A stretch of DNA of 64,000 bases from Peribacillus sp. FSL P2-0133 (lineage in GTDB: Bacteria > Bacillota > Bacilli > Bacillales > DSM-1321), in the NCBI RefSeq assembly GCF_037975445.1, contig NZ_CP150254.1, positions 5,082,001-5,146,000 on the forward strand. The letters are read 5' to 3'. The notes beneath the pieces are model-generated. The model worked only from the letters and a program-made list of their open reading frames with translations. It was not told the DNA's origin and made no database searches. The position numbers and the translations under genes are program-made. Positions 1-8,852 of the stretch are shown here, in pieces (positions within the stretch are counted from its first letter, which is position 1; each line of letters starts with the position of its first letter).

Positions 1-116
1 GTTACAGCACACTTTATGTCATCCTGGGCGTTGTGGTCATCACAACCTCCGTCCTTTACTACTTCTTGCACGGCAAGAAGGAACGTGCAGCCAGAACAAA
101 CTTGGCTTCCATTTAA
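1..116 (+). CDS. C-terminal end of a membrane protein (partial)
   Basis: The reading frame enters from the left edge and stops at 114-116. The visible 37 residues are a hydrophobic segment rich in V, I, L and T, then a basic tail with GKKERAA. That is a last membrane helix with a positive cytoplasmic C-terminus, as in many MFS-type transporters. The family cannot be named from this fragment. A hairpin terminator follows directly. Confidence 0.6.
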   Translation, partial: YSTLYVILGVVVITTSVLYYFLHGKKERAARTNLASI

Positions 117-127
117 ATGATAATCAA

Positions 128-162
128 AAAAAGGGATATCCCATTGGGGGATATCCTTTTTT
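128..162 (+). terminator. Rho-independent terminator
   Basis: Inverted repeat built on GGGATATCCC and its partner, followed by a run of T. It lies between the partial plus-strand gene and the end of the minus-strand operon, so it may serve both directions. Confidence 0.7.
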
Positions 163-178
163 CATTGATAATAGGTCC

Positions 179-1396
179 TTATTTTATTTCCAAGTCATCA
201 AAATAAAGTCCAAAACTTTTGCTGTTCTTTTTATTTATGACTGTTTCACCTTTATATAAAGTCTTTCCAGTCTTTAAATCTGCTATCAGAAGTTTGGCAG
301 GCTTGCTTGATTTGCCCTCTTGATTCATTTCATTTAATAGGAAGTACACACGCCCGTTTTTAAAGGCAGCAGTATATTGTTCTTCCTTATTAGCAGCTAT
401 GTCAAGCTCCGTATCATTCGTTAACGTTTGACTGCTGAGGTCAAATGTTTTAATGCGATATTTACCTGATTTCATTTCAACTGCATAAAGGTTTTTCCCG
501 TCTGCATATCCTGATCTTGCCATGTCGAGGCTAAGCGATCCTTTTTTAACCGTTTCTAATTTTTCCGTTTCATAATTATAAGATAACAGCTTGCTTTCTT
601 TTAGTTTTTCCTCATAAGGACCCTCCTCATGATTTACTCCTTTAATTAATGAAATTAAAACCATGTTGTTTGGCCGGGAGGGAACAACATCAATTGGCAT
701 CTCAAAATCAACTTGATTAGGGTAAGTAAAGGTTTCAGATAAAAGGGTTTTATCGCTCAAGACTTTCTTATTAGCTAAATCGATCGTATACAGATGAACT
801 TCTTTCGTTTGCTTTTCATTGTTTGAATTCACATCAATCATCGTTAACACCTGCAGTTTTGAATGGACCAACTGCACATCCCTGACATCAACATTCATGA
901 TTCTCTCTTGATCGGGAAGTTCAATTTGGAAAGAAGTTTCTTCTTCGTCTTTCTTCTCCAGTAAACCGATATCAAACTCCGCTTCCATTTTCCCGTTATT
1001 CGTAAATTCGCTATTCACCCAAGCGTAAGCCAGAAAATCATCGTCTTCATATAAAGAACTAATGGAATCCTTGCCACGCATAAACGAACGATGCTCTTTT
1101 ATTAATCTTTCAATTTGATGATCTTGTCCTCCAGTTAAGTTCTCCAAGTAAGAACTTTCACTGGCATATGTGGTTGTATTGGATTCAAATCTTAATGGTT
1201 CATAAAAATTTCCATTTCGAAGCGTAGCATTTATGATCACCGGATCAAGCTCTTTATCACTGCCTTCCAGTGTCTTGAACGTATACTTTGGAAAGCTGGA
1301 AGCGGAGGAAGCTACTTTGACATAATAGGTCCCGATGCTTAAGATGACAACCATTCCAATAATGATGCTGCATAAATAACGTTTCACCTTGTTCAC
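179..1396 (-). CDS. Membrane-anchored extracytoplasmic protein of the ABC operon
   Basis: A 405-residue protein with one N-terminal hydrophobic segment (about residues 9-30) after a basic start, and no lipobox cysteine. The rest is hydrophilic and looks like a repeated beta-strand fold, for example short blocks such as YTIDLANKKVLSD and KTFDLSSQTLTND. That suggests a beta-propeller-like extracellular domain. It is the last gene of the minus-strand operon that starts with the GntR regulator at 3309. By position it is probably an accessory or sensing part of the transporter. I do not recognise a named family. Confidence 0.75.
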   Translation of the reverse strand: MNKVKRYLCSIIIGMVVILSIGTYYVKVASSASSFPKYTFKTLEGSDKELDPVIINATLRNGNFYEPLRFESNTTTYASESSYLENLTGGQDHQIERLIKEHRSFMRGKDSISSLYEDDDFLAYAWVNSEFTNNGKMEAEFDIGLLEKKDEEETSFQIELPDQERIMNVDVRDVQLVHSKLQVLTMIDVNSNNEKQTKEVHLYTIDLANKKVLSDKTLLSETFTYPNQVDFEMPIDVVPSRPNNMVLISLIKGVNHEEGPYEEKLKESKLLSYNYETEKLETVKKGSLSLDMARSGYADGKNLYAVEMKSGKYRIKTFDLSSQTLTNDTELDIAANKEEQYTAAFKNGRVYFLLNEMNQEGKSSKPAKLLIADLKTGKTLYKGETVINKKNSKSFGLYFDDLEIK

Positions 1397-1415
1397 TCTC
1401 CTTTAATAGTTGTTG

Positions 1416-2249
1416 TTATACGGTAACGCGATTTTTCAATAACCAAGAACCAAGCCAAACCGATGATCCCGTCACGATGATTCCCAATGCGAGCAGCAGG
1501 CCAAATAATTCATTAGGGTAAAAATAGAAATCCCCAAACTCCATTACGAAAACTGGAGCTAAAAACAACACAGCAGCGATTCCGCAATACACCAAGCCCA
1601 AAATGATCCCTTTTATACGGAAACTCCTTTCAAACATGATCGCCGTGAATAATATCGACATGATCATAAGACCGATGCCATAGGAAATCAGGAATTGCGT
1701 GAAGGTACTCGGGATGATCAATGCCAAAATCGGACTGAATTTCGTGATGGTGGAAGTTGACATTTCCATATTCAAGAACGCTTCCGGTACGTTTGAATTA
1801 AATAGCGCATTTTCCATTGGTAAAATGATGATCTGGAAAGCAATCATTCCTAACACCATTAGGAAGATGGCCGTAGCTTTGGAAAGGAAGATCGAAAACC
1901 TGGATGTCGGTAACATCAATAAGCGATAAATGAATGTATTTTTTCCAAACCAATCACGATACCAAATAAGGAAAATGTAAAAAATAAGGGCAACCGCACT
2001 AAGCGCAATCGGTCCTACAAACAAGAGGGTATTGGCGATATGGTTAAAATCAATGCCTCCATACTTGGCAATATAAGCGGCTTCCGATAGTTTTTCATTT
2101 GAAATAATCTCCCTGGCATCATTAAGAAGGCTCTTCGTTATGAAGATCACTCCTGCAAATTGCGAAACCAAGGTGATCAACAATAAGCTAATATAGATTT
2201 TACTGAATCGATTGATTTCAAAGTTCACTAGTTTTATATATCGCATCAT
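1416..2249 (-). CDS. ABC transporter permease
   Basis: A 277-residue membrane protein with about six predicted helices, at roughly residues 17-37, 75-95, 120-142, 170-205, 215-235 and 245-268. It has no ATPase motifs. Its start overlaps the end of the ATPase gene by 4 bp, so the two are translationally coupled and almost certainly form one transporter. The layout of GntR, ATPase and permease matches the Ytr-type exporters of Bacilli, which respond to cell-wall antibiotics; the substrate here is unknown. Confidence 0.85.
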   Translation of the reverse strand: MMRYIKLVNFEINRFSKIYISLLLITLVSQFAGVIFITKSLLNDAREIISNEKLSEAAYIAKYGGIDFNHIANTLLFVGPIALSAVALIFYIFLIWYRDWFGKNTFIYRLLMLPTSRFSIFLSKATAIFLMVLGMIAFQIIILPMENALFNSNVPEAFLNMEMSTSTITKFSPILALIIPSTFTQFLISYGIGLMIMSILFTAIMFERSFRIKGIILGLVYCGIAAVLFLAPVFVMEFGDFYFYPNELFGLLLALGIIVTGSSVWLGSWLLKNRVTV

Positions 2250-2932
2250 GATTGATACACCTCTCTCATTACATCGACTACGGATTTTCCTTCCTCTTCC
2301 CGCATTTCTTCTGTATTGAACTCTTTAAGCACTGTACCGTTATCCAATAAAATGACCTTGTCGATTAAATGTTCAATATCACCGATTTCATGGGTCGTGA
2401 TGATGACTCCCCTATCTTCAATAAGGTGGCTCGCAAAGACATCGGCAATTTGCTCGCGGCTAAACATATCGATTCCCGAAAATGGTTCGTCCATCAGTAC
2501 ATAATCCACGTCAAGTGACAGACCTAGCATCAGGTTGAGCTTGGCTGTATTCCCTTTTGACAATTCCGAAATGCGATTTTCCCCTTTAAGCTTGAAAAAC
2601 CCCATCAGTTGGTTAGCTCTTTCCGGATTCCAGGACGTATAGAAATCCGACATGAAAACCATGGCCTGTTTAATGGTCATTTGCGGAAGCATGGTCGGTG
2701 CGTCCGGAATGAAGGTGATTTTTTCATAACTGTCCTTAGTCATCTTTTGATCATCGATCAGGATTTCACCTTTATATGGCGTCAATCCCATGATCGCTTT
2801 GAGTGTTGTCGTTTTACCGACACCATTTATCCCGATCAGGCAGGTGACTTCCCCTTTATTGGCTGTAAATGAAACACTATCCAAGATCTTTTTCCGGCCA
2901 TAGTTCTTGGAGATCTTTTTTACTTCTATCAT
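2246..2932 (-). CDS. ABC transporter ATP-binding protein (YtrB-like)
   Basis: A 228-residue nucleotide-binding subunit. Walker A is GINGVGKTT near residue 35 and Walker B is VLMDEPFSGID near 145. The H-loop is in ITTHE near 180. The signature motif is LSKGN rather than LSGGQ, a deviation seen in the YtrB-type subfamily. It overlaps the regulator upstream and the permease downstream by 4 bp each. It powers the membrane partner encoded at 1416-2249. Confidence 0.93.
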   Translation of the reverse strand: MIEVKKISKNYGRKKILDSVSFTANKGEVTCLIGINGVGKTTTLKAIMGLTPYKGEILIDDQKMTKDSYEKITFIPDAPTMLPQMTIKQAMVFMSDFYTSWNPERANQLMGFFKLKGENRISELSKGNTAKLNLMLGLSLDVDYVLMDEPFSGIDMFSREQIADVFASHLIEDRGVIITTHEIGDIEHLIDKVILLDNGTVLKEFNTEEMREEEGKSVVDVMREVYQS

Positions 2933-3309
2933 TTTTCTTCCTCCTCCCTTATTTCTTCCGAGTATTTTTCTTTAACCACACGAAGCAGTTCATCAACTGG
3001 TACATTAATCGGACGAATCGCATCGACAAACGTATCGACGGCTGCCCAAATCAATTCCTGCCTTACAGCCTGTAAAATCGTTTCATTCGTCGTGATCTGA
3101 CTGGGAAAATTTCGTTCAGTATGAATCAAGCCCTGTTCCTCCATTTCTTTATACGCTTTTTGAGCAGTATTAGGATTTATGTTCAATGTAGCCGCCAGTT
3201 CTCTTCGGGAGGGAATTTCCTGTCCGGCCACGAATTTACCAATGGCTATTTGTTCTTTAAAATGCCTAACGACTTGCAGATATACCGGTTCCCGGGTATT
3301 TACGTTCAT
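2929..3309 (-). CDS. GntR-family regulator (YtrA-type)
   Basis: A short regulator of 126 residues: an N-terminal winged helix (LAATLNINPNTAQKAYKEME is the recognition region) and a small C-terminal helical part, the YtrA subfamily architecture. I place the start at the ATG at 3309, preceded by GGGGGTGG, rather than at an in-frame GTG three codons upstream. It is the first gene of the four-gene transporter operon and probably represses it. The operator and promoter lie at 3357-3423. Confidence 0.9.
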   Translation of the reverse strand: MNVNTREPVYLQVVRHFKEQIAIGKFVAGQEIPSRRELAATLNINPNTAQKAYKEMEEQGLIHTERNFPSQITTNETILQAVRQELIWAAVDTFVDAIRPINVPVDELLRVVKEKYSEEIREEEEK

Positions 3310-3356
3310 TAAAACCACCCCCTATTTATTAAAAAAAGATATGCATAGTGTCTTAC

Positions 3357-3423
3357 GTGTATGTACTAAGTGGTTCATACACCTTATAGATGTACTATAC
3401 CCGTAATACACTTAAACTGTCAA
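3357..3423 (-). promoter_or_regulatory. Promoter and operator of the GntR/ABC operon
   Basis: Reading the minus strand, a TTGACA -35 box (3423-3418) is separated by 18 bp from a TATAGT -10 box (3399-3394). AGTGTA (3412-3407) lies in the spacer and is followed after 12 bp by TACATC, close to the AGTGTA-spacer-TACACT operators known for YtrA. A second dyad, GTGTATG and CATACAC, covers 3357-3382 downstream of the promoter. Confidence 0.65.
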
Positions 3424-3444
3424 TAATGAATTTCAACAAAATGA

Positions 3445-3482
3445 AAACCCCGAATGCGCAGTGCAATCGGGATTTTTTTAAA
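3445..3482 (-). terminator. Hairpin terminator
   Basis: CCCGA...TCGGG stem with T-rich flanks on both strands, lying just after the stop of the minus-strand ATPase gene at 3499. Confidence 0.55.
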
Positions 3483-3498
3483 GGAGATTCTAAAAATC

Positions 3499-4254
3499 TC
3501 ATTCGAATAGATGATGCAGCAGCCGATCTTTATCTTCAAAAAACTGTTTCATTAGCAAATAGTGATTGGACTCCTCTAAAGTCACCTCACTCATACCCTC
3601 ATCTGAAATTTGGAGGATTTTAGCATCCGGGTAGGCCATGATGATCGGAGAATGGGTGGAAATGATGAATTGGGAGCCTTGTTGAACAAGCTCATTTATC
3701 CTGGCCAGCATCGATATTTGTCTCAATGGCGACAAAGCAGCTTCAGGCTCATCGAGGATATACAATCCATTGCCTTGAAATCGTTCTACAAAAGCTGAAA
3801 AAAACGATTCCCCATGAGATTGCTGATGAAGTGATTTTCCACCGAAGGAATCGATGATTTTCGACCCGAACGATGCCTCCCTGTCCAATTCCTCTATATT
3901 CGTAGCTAAATTATAAAAGGTTTCCGCCCTAAAGAAAAAATTATCCTTCGGTTTGTACACGCCTTTTTTCAAACGGAGGTATTCGTCCAAATTGGAATGT
4001 GAATCATAATTGGAAAAATTGAAATTCAACGTTCCGCCTTCCGGATTGAAGCCATACGCAATCGCAATGCCTTCCAGCAGAGTGGACTTTCCCATTCCAT
4101 TTTCCCCGATAACATATGTAACACTGGGATGAAAAGCCACTTCTTGAAGGTGCTTGATAACCGGCAGGTCAAGGGGGAAATGGTCATACGAAGATATTCG
4201 GTCTCTATTCAGGTAGATGCCCCTGATGTACTGTGAATCATAATCTAGTTTCAT
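3499..4254 (-). CDS. AAA-family ATPase (COG3910-type, RecF/ABC-like)
   Basis: A 251-residue soluble ATPase with the motifs of ABC/SMC-type ATPases. These are Walker A GENGMGKST (about residue 50), a signature-like QSHGES (about 145), Walker B GLYILDEPEAALSP (about 163) and an H-loop in STHSPII (about 200). There are no membrane segments. This matches the single-domain predicted ATPases of COG3910, whose substrate is unknown. It is transcribed alone, with a terminator downstream. No toxin, nuclease or partner gene sits beside it, so I do not assign a defence role. Confidence 0.85.
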   Translation of the reverse strand: MKLDYDSQYIRGIYLNRDRISSYDHFPLDLPVIKHLQEVAFHPSVTYVIGENGMGKSTLLEGIAIAYGFNPEGGTLNFNFSNYDSHSNLDEYLRLKKGVYKPKDNFFFRAETFYNLATNIEELDREASFGSKIIDSFGGKSLHQQSHGESFFSAFVERFQGNGLYILDEPEAALSPLRQISMLARINELVQQGSQFIISTHSPIIMAYPDAKILQISDEGMSEVTLEESNHYLLMKQFFEDKDRLLHHLFE

Positions 4255-4363
4255 TTGTTATCACCTTCTGTAAAATATATTTGGAGCGCTGAAATGTCCA
4301 ACATTCTTACATTCCACTGGACGCCATTGATTATCCAAATTGATAGATTGATAATATTTGATT

Positions 4364-4963
4364 CTAAATGACAGCCCACTTTGGATGCAATTCAAATAAA
4401 CTTCCTGTATTCACTCCCGATTCCTTTATCGGGGCAGCTAACTCCTTATCCACATACCGTTGATGTGAATATTCATTGTCCCATAATGAGGCGGCCAGGT
4501 ATCTCCCGGATTGCCTTTTTCCAATGGCACCAGACAGCATGCCCGGTGCCATCCCTTTGTTCCATATGTCCTATTGCACCTGCTCAAATCCGGCTTGTTT
4601 ATCATTTTCAACAGAACAGTCAGCCACTCGAAGTAATTTCCCCTTGCCAAAAGATTCCGTAATGTCTGTTGTTCCTATATTGAATATTTTCTCGTATATA
4701 TCGACAGAAATATTTGTATATGTACTTCCTTGGTCACTCTTTCCGAATATTTCATCATGCTGATGCTGCATGAAACTATGATAAGAATAAAGATCTTTCC
4801 AAACGGAGAGAATGCCTGCTTCATAGGGTTCATTTTTATTCCACCCTCCGATTTGTCCCATGAAACCAGAACAATGGCGTAATTCCCCCCATCCCTGTTG
4901 TGCTTTTGAGAATGAAAGCTTGTTTTCCTCATTCACTTGGCATTTAATCCACTTCATTAACAT
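4364..4963 (-). pseudogene. DUF4937/YdbC-like gene interrupted by an in-frame stop
   Basis: The frame runs from 4963 (ATG preceded by GGTGAT) to a TAG at 4571-4573. It then continues in the same frame, without a shift, for another 68 codons to 4364. The two halves resemble each other: the first has GQIGGW and then GILSVWKDLYSYHSF, the second has GAIGKR and then YLAASLWDNEYSHQRY. They look like tandem ABM-like domains. Coding-quality sequence on both sides of the TAG argues for a recent nonsense mutation, or readthrough. The first half alone would give about 130 residues. The gene overlaps the end of the GrpB gene. Confidence 0.65.
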
Positions 4964-5483
4964 GATGATCACCACGCTTCGCCCAATGTTTCGCTTTTTC
5001 GTCCACCTTTTTTATAAAATCATTTTTCTCGTTTACATATCCTTTGATATCATCTGGGAATTCCGCTGCCAAGCGCTGCTTCAGCCTGCTATACTTTTGT
5101 GCTTCCTCAGGGTGTGTCAGCAAATAATCCCGAAAAGCGAGGTGTCTGGCTATTTCTTCATGTCCTTTTTGAAACATGTGAATATGGTGCGTCCTCTCAT
5201 CCCCGCCTTTACGAAAAAACCGCCGTCCAGAGATTCCGTTCTCCCCCATGGCATCATACCCTATCTCTTCCATCTCTTTATTAAAATCAGCCACACATTC
5301 CACATCTTTTACCACTGCCAAAATATCTATTACTGGCTTGGCACGGATAGCCGGGATGGCTGTACTGCCAATATGGTATAACTTTATCAATTCAGGCCCG
5401 AAAGTATCCTGTAATTTTTGGCATTCATCATGAAATAGCTTGGACCATTCTTTCTTATATGGTACGACCTCGACCTTTCTCAT
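4944..5483 (-). CDS. GrpB/UPF0157 family nucleotidyltransferase-like protein
   Basis: A soluble protein of about 179 residues. The family signature HIGSTAIP, then KPVIDILAVV, lies in the first third. GRRFFRKGG and the HHIHMF block follow, and the C-terminal helical part has FRDYLLTHPEEA. GrpB proteins adopt a nucleotidyltransferase-like fold; their cellular substrate is not established. I chose the ATG at 5483 because AAGGAGG sits 5 bp upstream. A decayed relative lies at 10986-11494. Confidence 0.9.
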   Translation of the reverse strand: MRKVEVVPYKKEWSKLFHDECQKLQDTFGPELIKLYHIGSTAIPAIRAKPVIDILAVVKDVECVADFNKEMEEIGYDAMGENGISGRRFFRKGGDERTHHIHMFQKGHEEIARHLAFRDYLLTHPEEAQKYSRLKQRLAAEFPDDIKGYVNEKNDFIKKVDEKAKHWAKRGDHHVNEVD

Positions 5484-5561
5484 GAAAGCCTCCTTGATAG
5501 TAATTGGCATTTATATTCCTTTTTTCTTTTTCCTTATTTTAACACCAATGTGCATGTATCA

Positions 5562-5593
5562 CAAAAAAGCAGCCGGGATAATTACCCCAGCCA
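5562..5593 (-). terminator. Terminator after kdgT
   Basis: On the minus strand a GC-rich stem (GGCTGGGG paired with a CCCGGCT block through wobble pairs) is followed by TTTTTT, just downstream of the kdgT stop. Confidence 0.6.
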
Positions 5594-5624
5594 CTTTTTG
5601 GATAACGCTTACATTTCATTTGTT

Positions 5625-6653
5625 TTACTTCGCTTTTTGGATGGGAGTCACAGTTGGATCTTTCAAAATAGTTGGTTTCATGCCTCTTCGCTGCGGAATC
5701 CCTCTTTCTTCTTGTTTCTTTGCAACCCACATCGTCAGCATGGGTGTTAGAATTGCTGTCACCAATACACTTGTCGCGATGATTGCTGTTGCCGATTCTG
5801 CTACAGGAGCAAACTGCGGGTTTAACTCGGCAATAATGAAAGGCACTGCAACTGCGGCCCCCGCTGTTGAAGACGCTGCGACCCCAGCAACACCATCCGA
5901 GCCTGTAACGTAGCGATCCAGTAGATATAAGATACCCCCGGAAAGGAAGACGACGGCAACACCCATTAAAATACCCATGAATCCGGATTTTATGATCATG
6001 CCAAAATCCAACCCGAACCCTAGAGCCAGTGCGAAAAACGGGATAAGGACCGGTACGGCCTGTCCAAAGAATTCCCGGCATTCTTTATCGATATTCCCTA
6101 CAATCATACCGACTGCAAATGGAATCAAAGTGGAGACGATCGTTTGCCATGGAAACGTTGCAAGGCCTCCAACACCGAGGATGATCATCGTGAAGAACGG
6201 TCCGCTTTCAATACTGATGAACGGGAATGCAGCAGCATCTTCCGTTCTGCCCAATTTTGTCATGAGTGCGGTATAAAGACCGCCATTCGTTTCATTAAAT
6301 GCTGCTATCAGCACTAACACCGAAAGACCGGAAAAGAGACCAGTTTGAATCCCGTTCTCTGGAAGCAGCAAAGCTGCCCCATATCCTAATAATGCCGCAA
6401 ATATGACTTTACCGATAAGCAATGTAAATCCTTTTCTTGCTATATACCCGGATTGCTTAACATCTATCGTAGCTCCGACACAAAAGAAAAAAACGGCTAA
6501 TATCGATGCGGTACCTGTTAGCATCGCACCTGTGAATCCGCCAAAGAAGGTTGCTGTGTCAGGAAAAATAGTATGTATCAAAGCACCTATGAACAAAGGG
6601 ACAACCATCATTCCACCAGGGATTTTTTCTATTCCGGCTTTTATTCTCATCAC
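5625..6653 (-). CDS. kdgT: 2-keto-3-deoxygluconate permease
   Basis: A 342-residue membrane protein with about ten hydrophobic segments. It contains the KdgT hallmarks: IPGGMMVVPLFIGALIHT near the N-terminus, FNETNGGLYTALM (about residue 120), and the alanine-rich VAGVAASSTAGAAVAVP block (about 255). It imports 2-keto-3-deoxygluconate by proton symport in the characterised family. It lies downstream of kdgK on the same strand with an 81-bp gap. Transport and phosphorylation of the sugar are thus paired. Confidence 0.95.
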   Translation of the reverse strand: MMRIKAGIEKIPGGMMVVPLFIGALIHTIFPDTATFFGGFTGAMLTGTASILAVFFFCVGATIDVKQSGYIARKGFTLLIGKVIFAALLGYGAALLLPENGIQTGLFSGLSVLVLIAAFNETNGGLYTALMTKLGRTEDAAAFPFISIESGPFFTMIILGVGGLATFPWQTIVSTLIPFAVGMIVGNIDKECREFFGQAVPVLIPFFALALGFGLDFGMIIKSGFMGILMGVAVVFLSGGILYLLDRYVTGSDGVAGVAASSTAGAAVAVPFIIAELNPQFAPVAESATAIIATSVLVTAILTPMLTMWVAKKQEERGIPQRRGMKPTILKDPTVTPIQKAK

Positions 6654-6734
6654 AATCTCTCCACTTCATTATCAAATTTATGATTATTTGTAATTGGAAG
6701 TCTAGTTGTGGAGTTAACTGGTTGCTGTTATCGA

Positions 6735-7700
6735 TCATTCAACGTTTAAAAGTTTGTTCTGACTTTCAATAAAGTCCCGTAATTTTTTCCGGCTGGGCAT
6801 ACCGTCCATATCACCAGGAGACATGACTTGCAGGGCGCCAATCGCATTACCCCGAGTAACGGTTTCCGTCGTGGATATACCTTCAAGCAAGCCGCTGATC
6901 ACCCCGACGGCAAAACCATCGCCGGCCCCTACTGTATCAACGACTTTTTCGGGTACAAATCCTTTAATATACCCTTCTTCATTCGCATTTTTATAATAGG
7001 CTCCCTCTGCTCCAAGCTTGATGACAATCATTTTAACTCCTTTGTTCAAATAAAATTCGGCCACCTCCTCAGGTGTCTGGAGTCCTGTTAAAACTTCCGC
7101 TTCAGACATGCCTGGAAGAAAGAAATCACAAATGTAAGCTAGCTGATTAATGCAATCCACCATTTTTTGTTTATCCGGCCATAGGTTAGACCGTAAATTC
7201 GGGTCAAATGAAACGGTTTTTCCTTGATTCTTCATAAATTTCATGGCAGCAACCGTAAATTCATGGCAGCTTTCAGATAATGCGGATGGGATACCTGTTG
7301 CATGCAGATGTTTAGCTTGCAGAAAATATTCTTCCGAGAAGTCGTCAATCTCCAGAGTAGAAGCTGCTGAATTTTTTCTGAAATATTCCACTTCTGGGTC
7401 TCCGTCCAGCACTTTAGACTTGATTAGCATTCCTGTCGAGTGATCACTTGTAAAACGGATACCTGTCGTATCGACTTTTTCTTTATTCAATTCTCCGATG
7501 ATGAACTTACCGAAACTGTCGTTGCCAAGTTTCGTCATATAAGCAACATCTAAATCAAGACGCGCCAATCCGCAAGCTACGTTTGATTCGGCTCCCGCAA
7601 TCGCTCGTGAAAAGGATTTAACCTCGTGTAAAGGTTCTACTTCATTTGCATAGAACATGGTCATCGGTTCCCCAAAGGTGATCACATCTAATTCTTTCAT
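6735..7700 (-). CDS. kdgK: 2-keto-3-deoxygluconate kinase (PfkB family)
   Basis: A 321-residue sugar kinase of the ribokinase/PfkB fold. The N-terminal GEPMTMF and AGAESNVACGLARL segments form the substrate side. The C-terminal DTVGAGDGFAVGVISG (about residue 256) is the PfkB signature with the catalytic aspartate. It phosphorylates 2-keto-3-deoxygluconate to KDPG in the cytoplasm. It is the first gene of the kdgK-kdgT unit and is divergent from kduI. The KDPG aldolase gene kdgA, often next to it in Bacilli, is not in this window. Confidence 0.95.
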   Translation of the reverse strand: MKELDVITFGEPMTMFYANEVEPLHEVKSFSRAIAGAESNVACGLARLDLDVAYMTKLGNDSFGKFIIGELNKEKVDTTGIRFTSDHSTGMLIKSKVLDGDPEVEYFRKNSAASTLEIDDFSEEYFLQAKHLHATGIPSALSESCHEFTVAAMKFMKNQGKTVSFDPNLRSNLWPDKQKMVDCINQLAYICDFFLPGMSEAEVLTGLQTPEEVAEFYLNKGVKMIVIKLGAEGAYYKNANEEGYIKGFVPEKVVDTVGAGDGFAVGVISGLLEGISTTETVTRGNAIGALQVMSPGDMDGMPSRKKLRDFIESQNKLLNVE

Positions 7701-7730
7701 TCCTAATTCCCCCTGAAAAAGGTGTCTAGC

Positions 7731-7743
7731 GGTTTAGTAAACC
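7731..7743. promoter_or_regulatory. Candidate KdgR operator, kdgK side
   Basis: GGTTTAGTAAACC is a perfect odd palindrome directly upstream of kdgK. Twelve of its 13 bases recur at 8853-8865 upstream of kduD, and the core TTTACTAA recurs at 7980-7987 before kduI. KdgR as the binding protein is inferred from the location. Confidence 0.55.
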
Positions 7744-7751
7744 CAAACCAC

Positions 7752-7767
7752 AAGAAAGCGCTTTCTT
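7752..7767. promoter_or_regulatory. Candidate cre (CcpA) site, kdgK side
   Basis: AAGAAAGCGCTTTCTT is a perfect 16-bp palindrome with the GAAAGCGCTTTC core of catabolite-responsive elements. It lies 52 bp upstream of kdgK. Catabolite repression of kdg genes is known in B. subtilis. Confidence 0.65.
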
Positions 7768-7940
7768 TTTAATAAAGTCAGATTACCATATAAACCAGTT
7801 TTTAACAATACTAATCTTTATATTTTTATTTTGCATAAAAACATAGTTTCAATCATTTATTTCTTGTTTTATACTGATTAATCTACTAAAATTTTCTATT
7901 ATCATTGACTATTTGGAAAATTTTATATATATTTTTAATA

Positions 7941-7956
7941 TTGGCAGCGCTAACAT
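7941..7956. promoter_or_regulatory. Candidate cre (CcpA) site, kduI side
   Basis: TTGGCAGCGCTAACAT matches the cre consensus WTGNAARCGNWWWCAW at 15 of 16 positions, about 50 bp before the kduI start. Confidence 0.7.
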
Positions 7957-7979
7957 TTTGAAATTTTACGATAAACCGT

Positions 7980-7987
7980 TTTACTAA
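7980..7987. promoter_or_regulatory. Candidate KdgR half-site before kduI
   Basis: TTTACTAA, the core of the 7731 and 8853 palindromes, ends just before the GGAGG of kduI. A bound repressor there could block translation start or elongation. The right half of the palindrome is poorly kept. Confidence 0.4.
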
Positions 7988-8003
7988 CTAGGAGGTTATT
8001 TAT

Positions 8004-8840
8004 ATGCATATGGAAAAACGTTATTCCATTCATCCGTCACAAGCCAAGCACTTCGATACAAGTGAAATCCGCAAAAACTTTTTAGTGGAAAATTTATTTC
8101 TCGATGATGACGTTTCTTTATGCTATTCCCTTGATGACAGGATCATCATAGGAGGAATCAAACCTGTTTCTAAAGAGGTTAAGCTTGAGGGCCATGATTT
8201 CATAAAAGCTGATTATTTTCTTCAACGAAGAGAATTAGGTGTATTTAATATAGGGGGATCAGGAAAGATCTCAGTTGATGGGGAAGTATATACGCTTCAA
8301 AATCGTGATTGTCTGTATATAGGATTAGGTTGTAAAGAGCTGATTTTCACTAGTGATTCAGACTCCGAGCCCGCTAAATTTTATTTAGCCTCTGCTCCAG
8401 CACATAAAAATTACCCCATTCAACACGTTGCATTCAAGGAAGTGCAAGGTGATGAAATGGGGTCACAGGAAACGGCAAATAAGCGGACGATTCGCAGGAT
8501 GATTCATGAAAAAGGTATCCAAAGCTGCCAACTGTGTATGGGAATGACTGAATTGGCTCCAGGAAATGTCTGGAACTCCATGCCTCCTCATGTTCATGAC
8601 CGCAGAGTGGAAGTTTATATGTATTTTGACTTAGCAGAAGATGCCATTTTGTTCCACATGATGGGTGAACCCGATGAAACAAGGCATATTGTAATGAAAA
8701 ATGAACAAGCTGTCATTTCACCTCCGTGGTCCATACATAGTGGTTCCGCTACAAGCAACTACACATTTATTTGGGCAATGGCTGGAGAAAATTATACATA
8801 TGAGGATATGGATAACTTTCCTATTTCAGAAATGAAGTAA
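8004..8840 (+). CDS. kduI: 5-keto-4-deoxyuronate isomerase
   Basis: A 278-residue soluble protein of the KduI family, the usual length. It begins with KRYSIHPSQAKHFDTSEIR and carries the cupin metal-site region MPPHVHDRRVEVYMYFD (about residue 195), where the two histidines and the glutamate are the expected zinc ligands. The C-terminal SPPWSIHSG supplies another histidine. It converts 5-keto-4-deoxyuronate to 2,5-diketo-3-deoxygluconate. GGAGG lies 8 bp before the start at 8004. It forms a unit with kduD 47 bp downstream. Confidence 0.96.
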   Translation: MHMEKRYSIHPSQAKHFDTSEIRKNFLVENLFLDDDVSLCYSLDDRIIIGGIKPVSKEVKLEGHDFIKADYFLQRRELGVFNIGGSGKISVDGEVYTLQNRDCLYIGLGCKELIFTSDSDSEPAKFYLASAPAHKNYPIQHVAFKEVQGDEMGSQETANKRTIRRMIHEKGIQSCQLCMGMTELAPGNVWNSMPPHVHDRRVEVYMYFDLAEDAILFHMMGEPDETRHIVMKNEQAVISPPWSIHSGSATSNYTFIWAMAGENYTYEDMDNFPISEMK

Positions 8841-8852
8841 CATGCTAAGAGT

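Noticed and set aside
3499..4254. ATPase as part of an anti-phage system
   Set aside because: No nuclease, toxin or other partner gene is adjacent; the single gene matches a widespread uncharacterised ATPase family.
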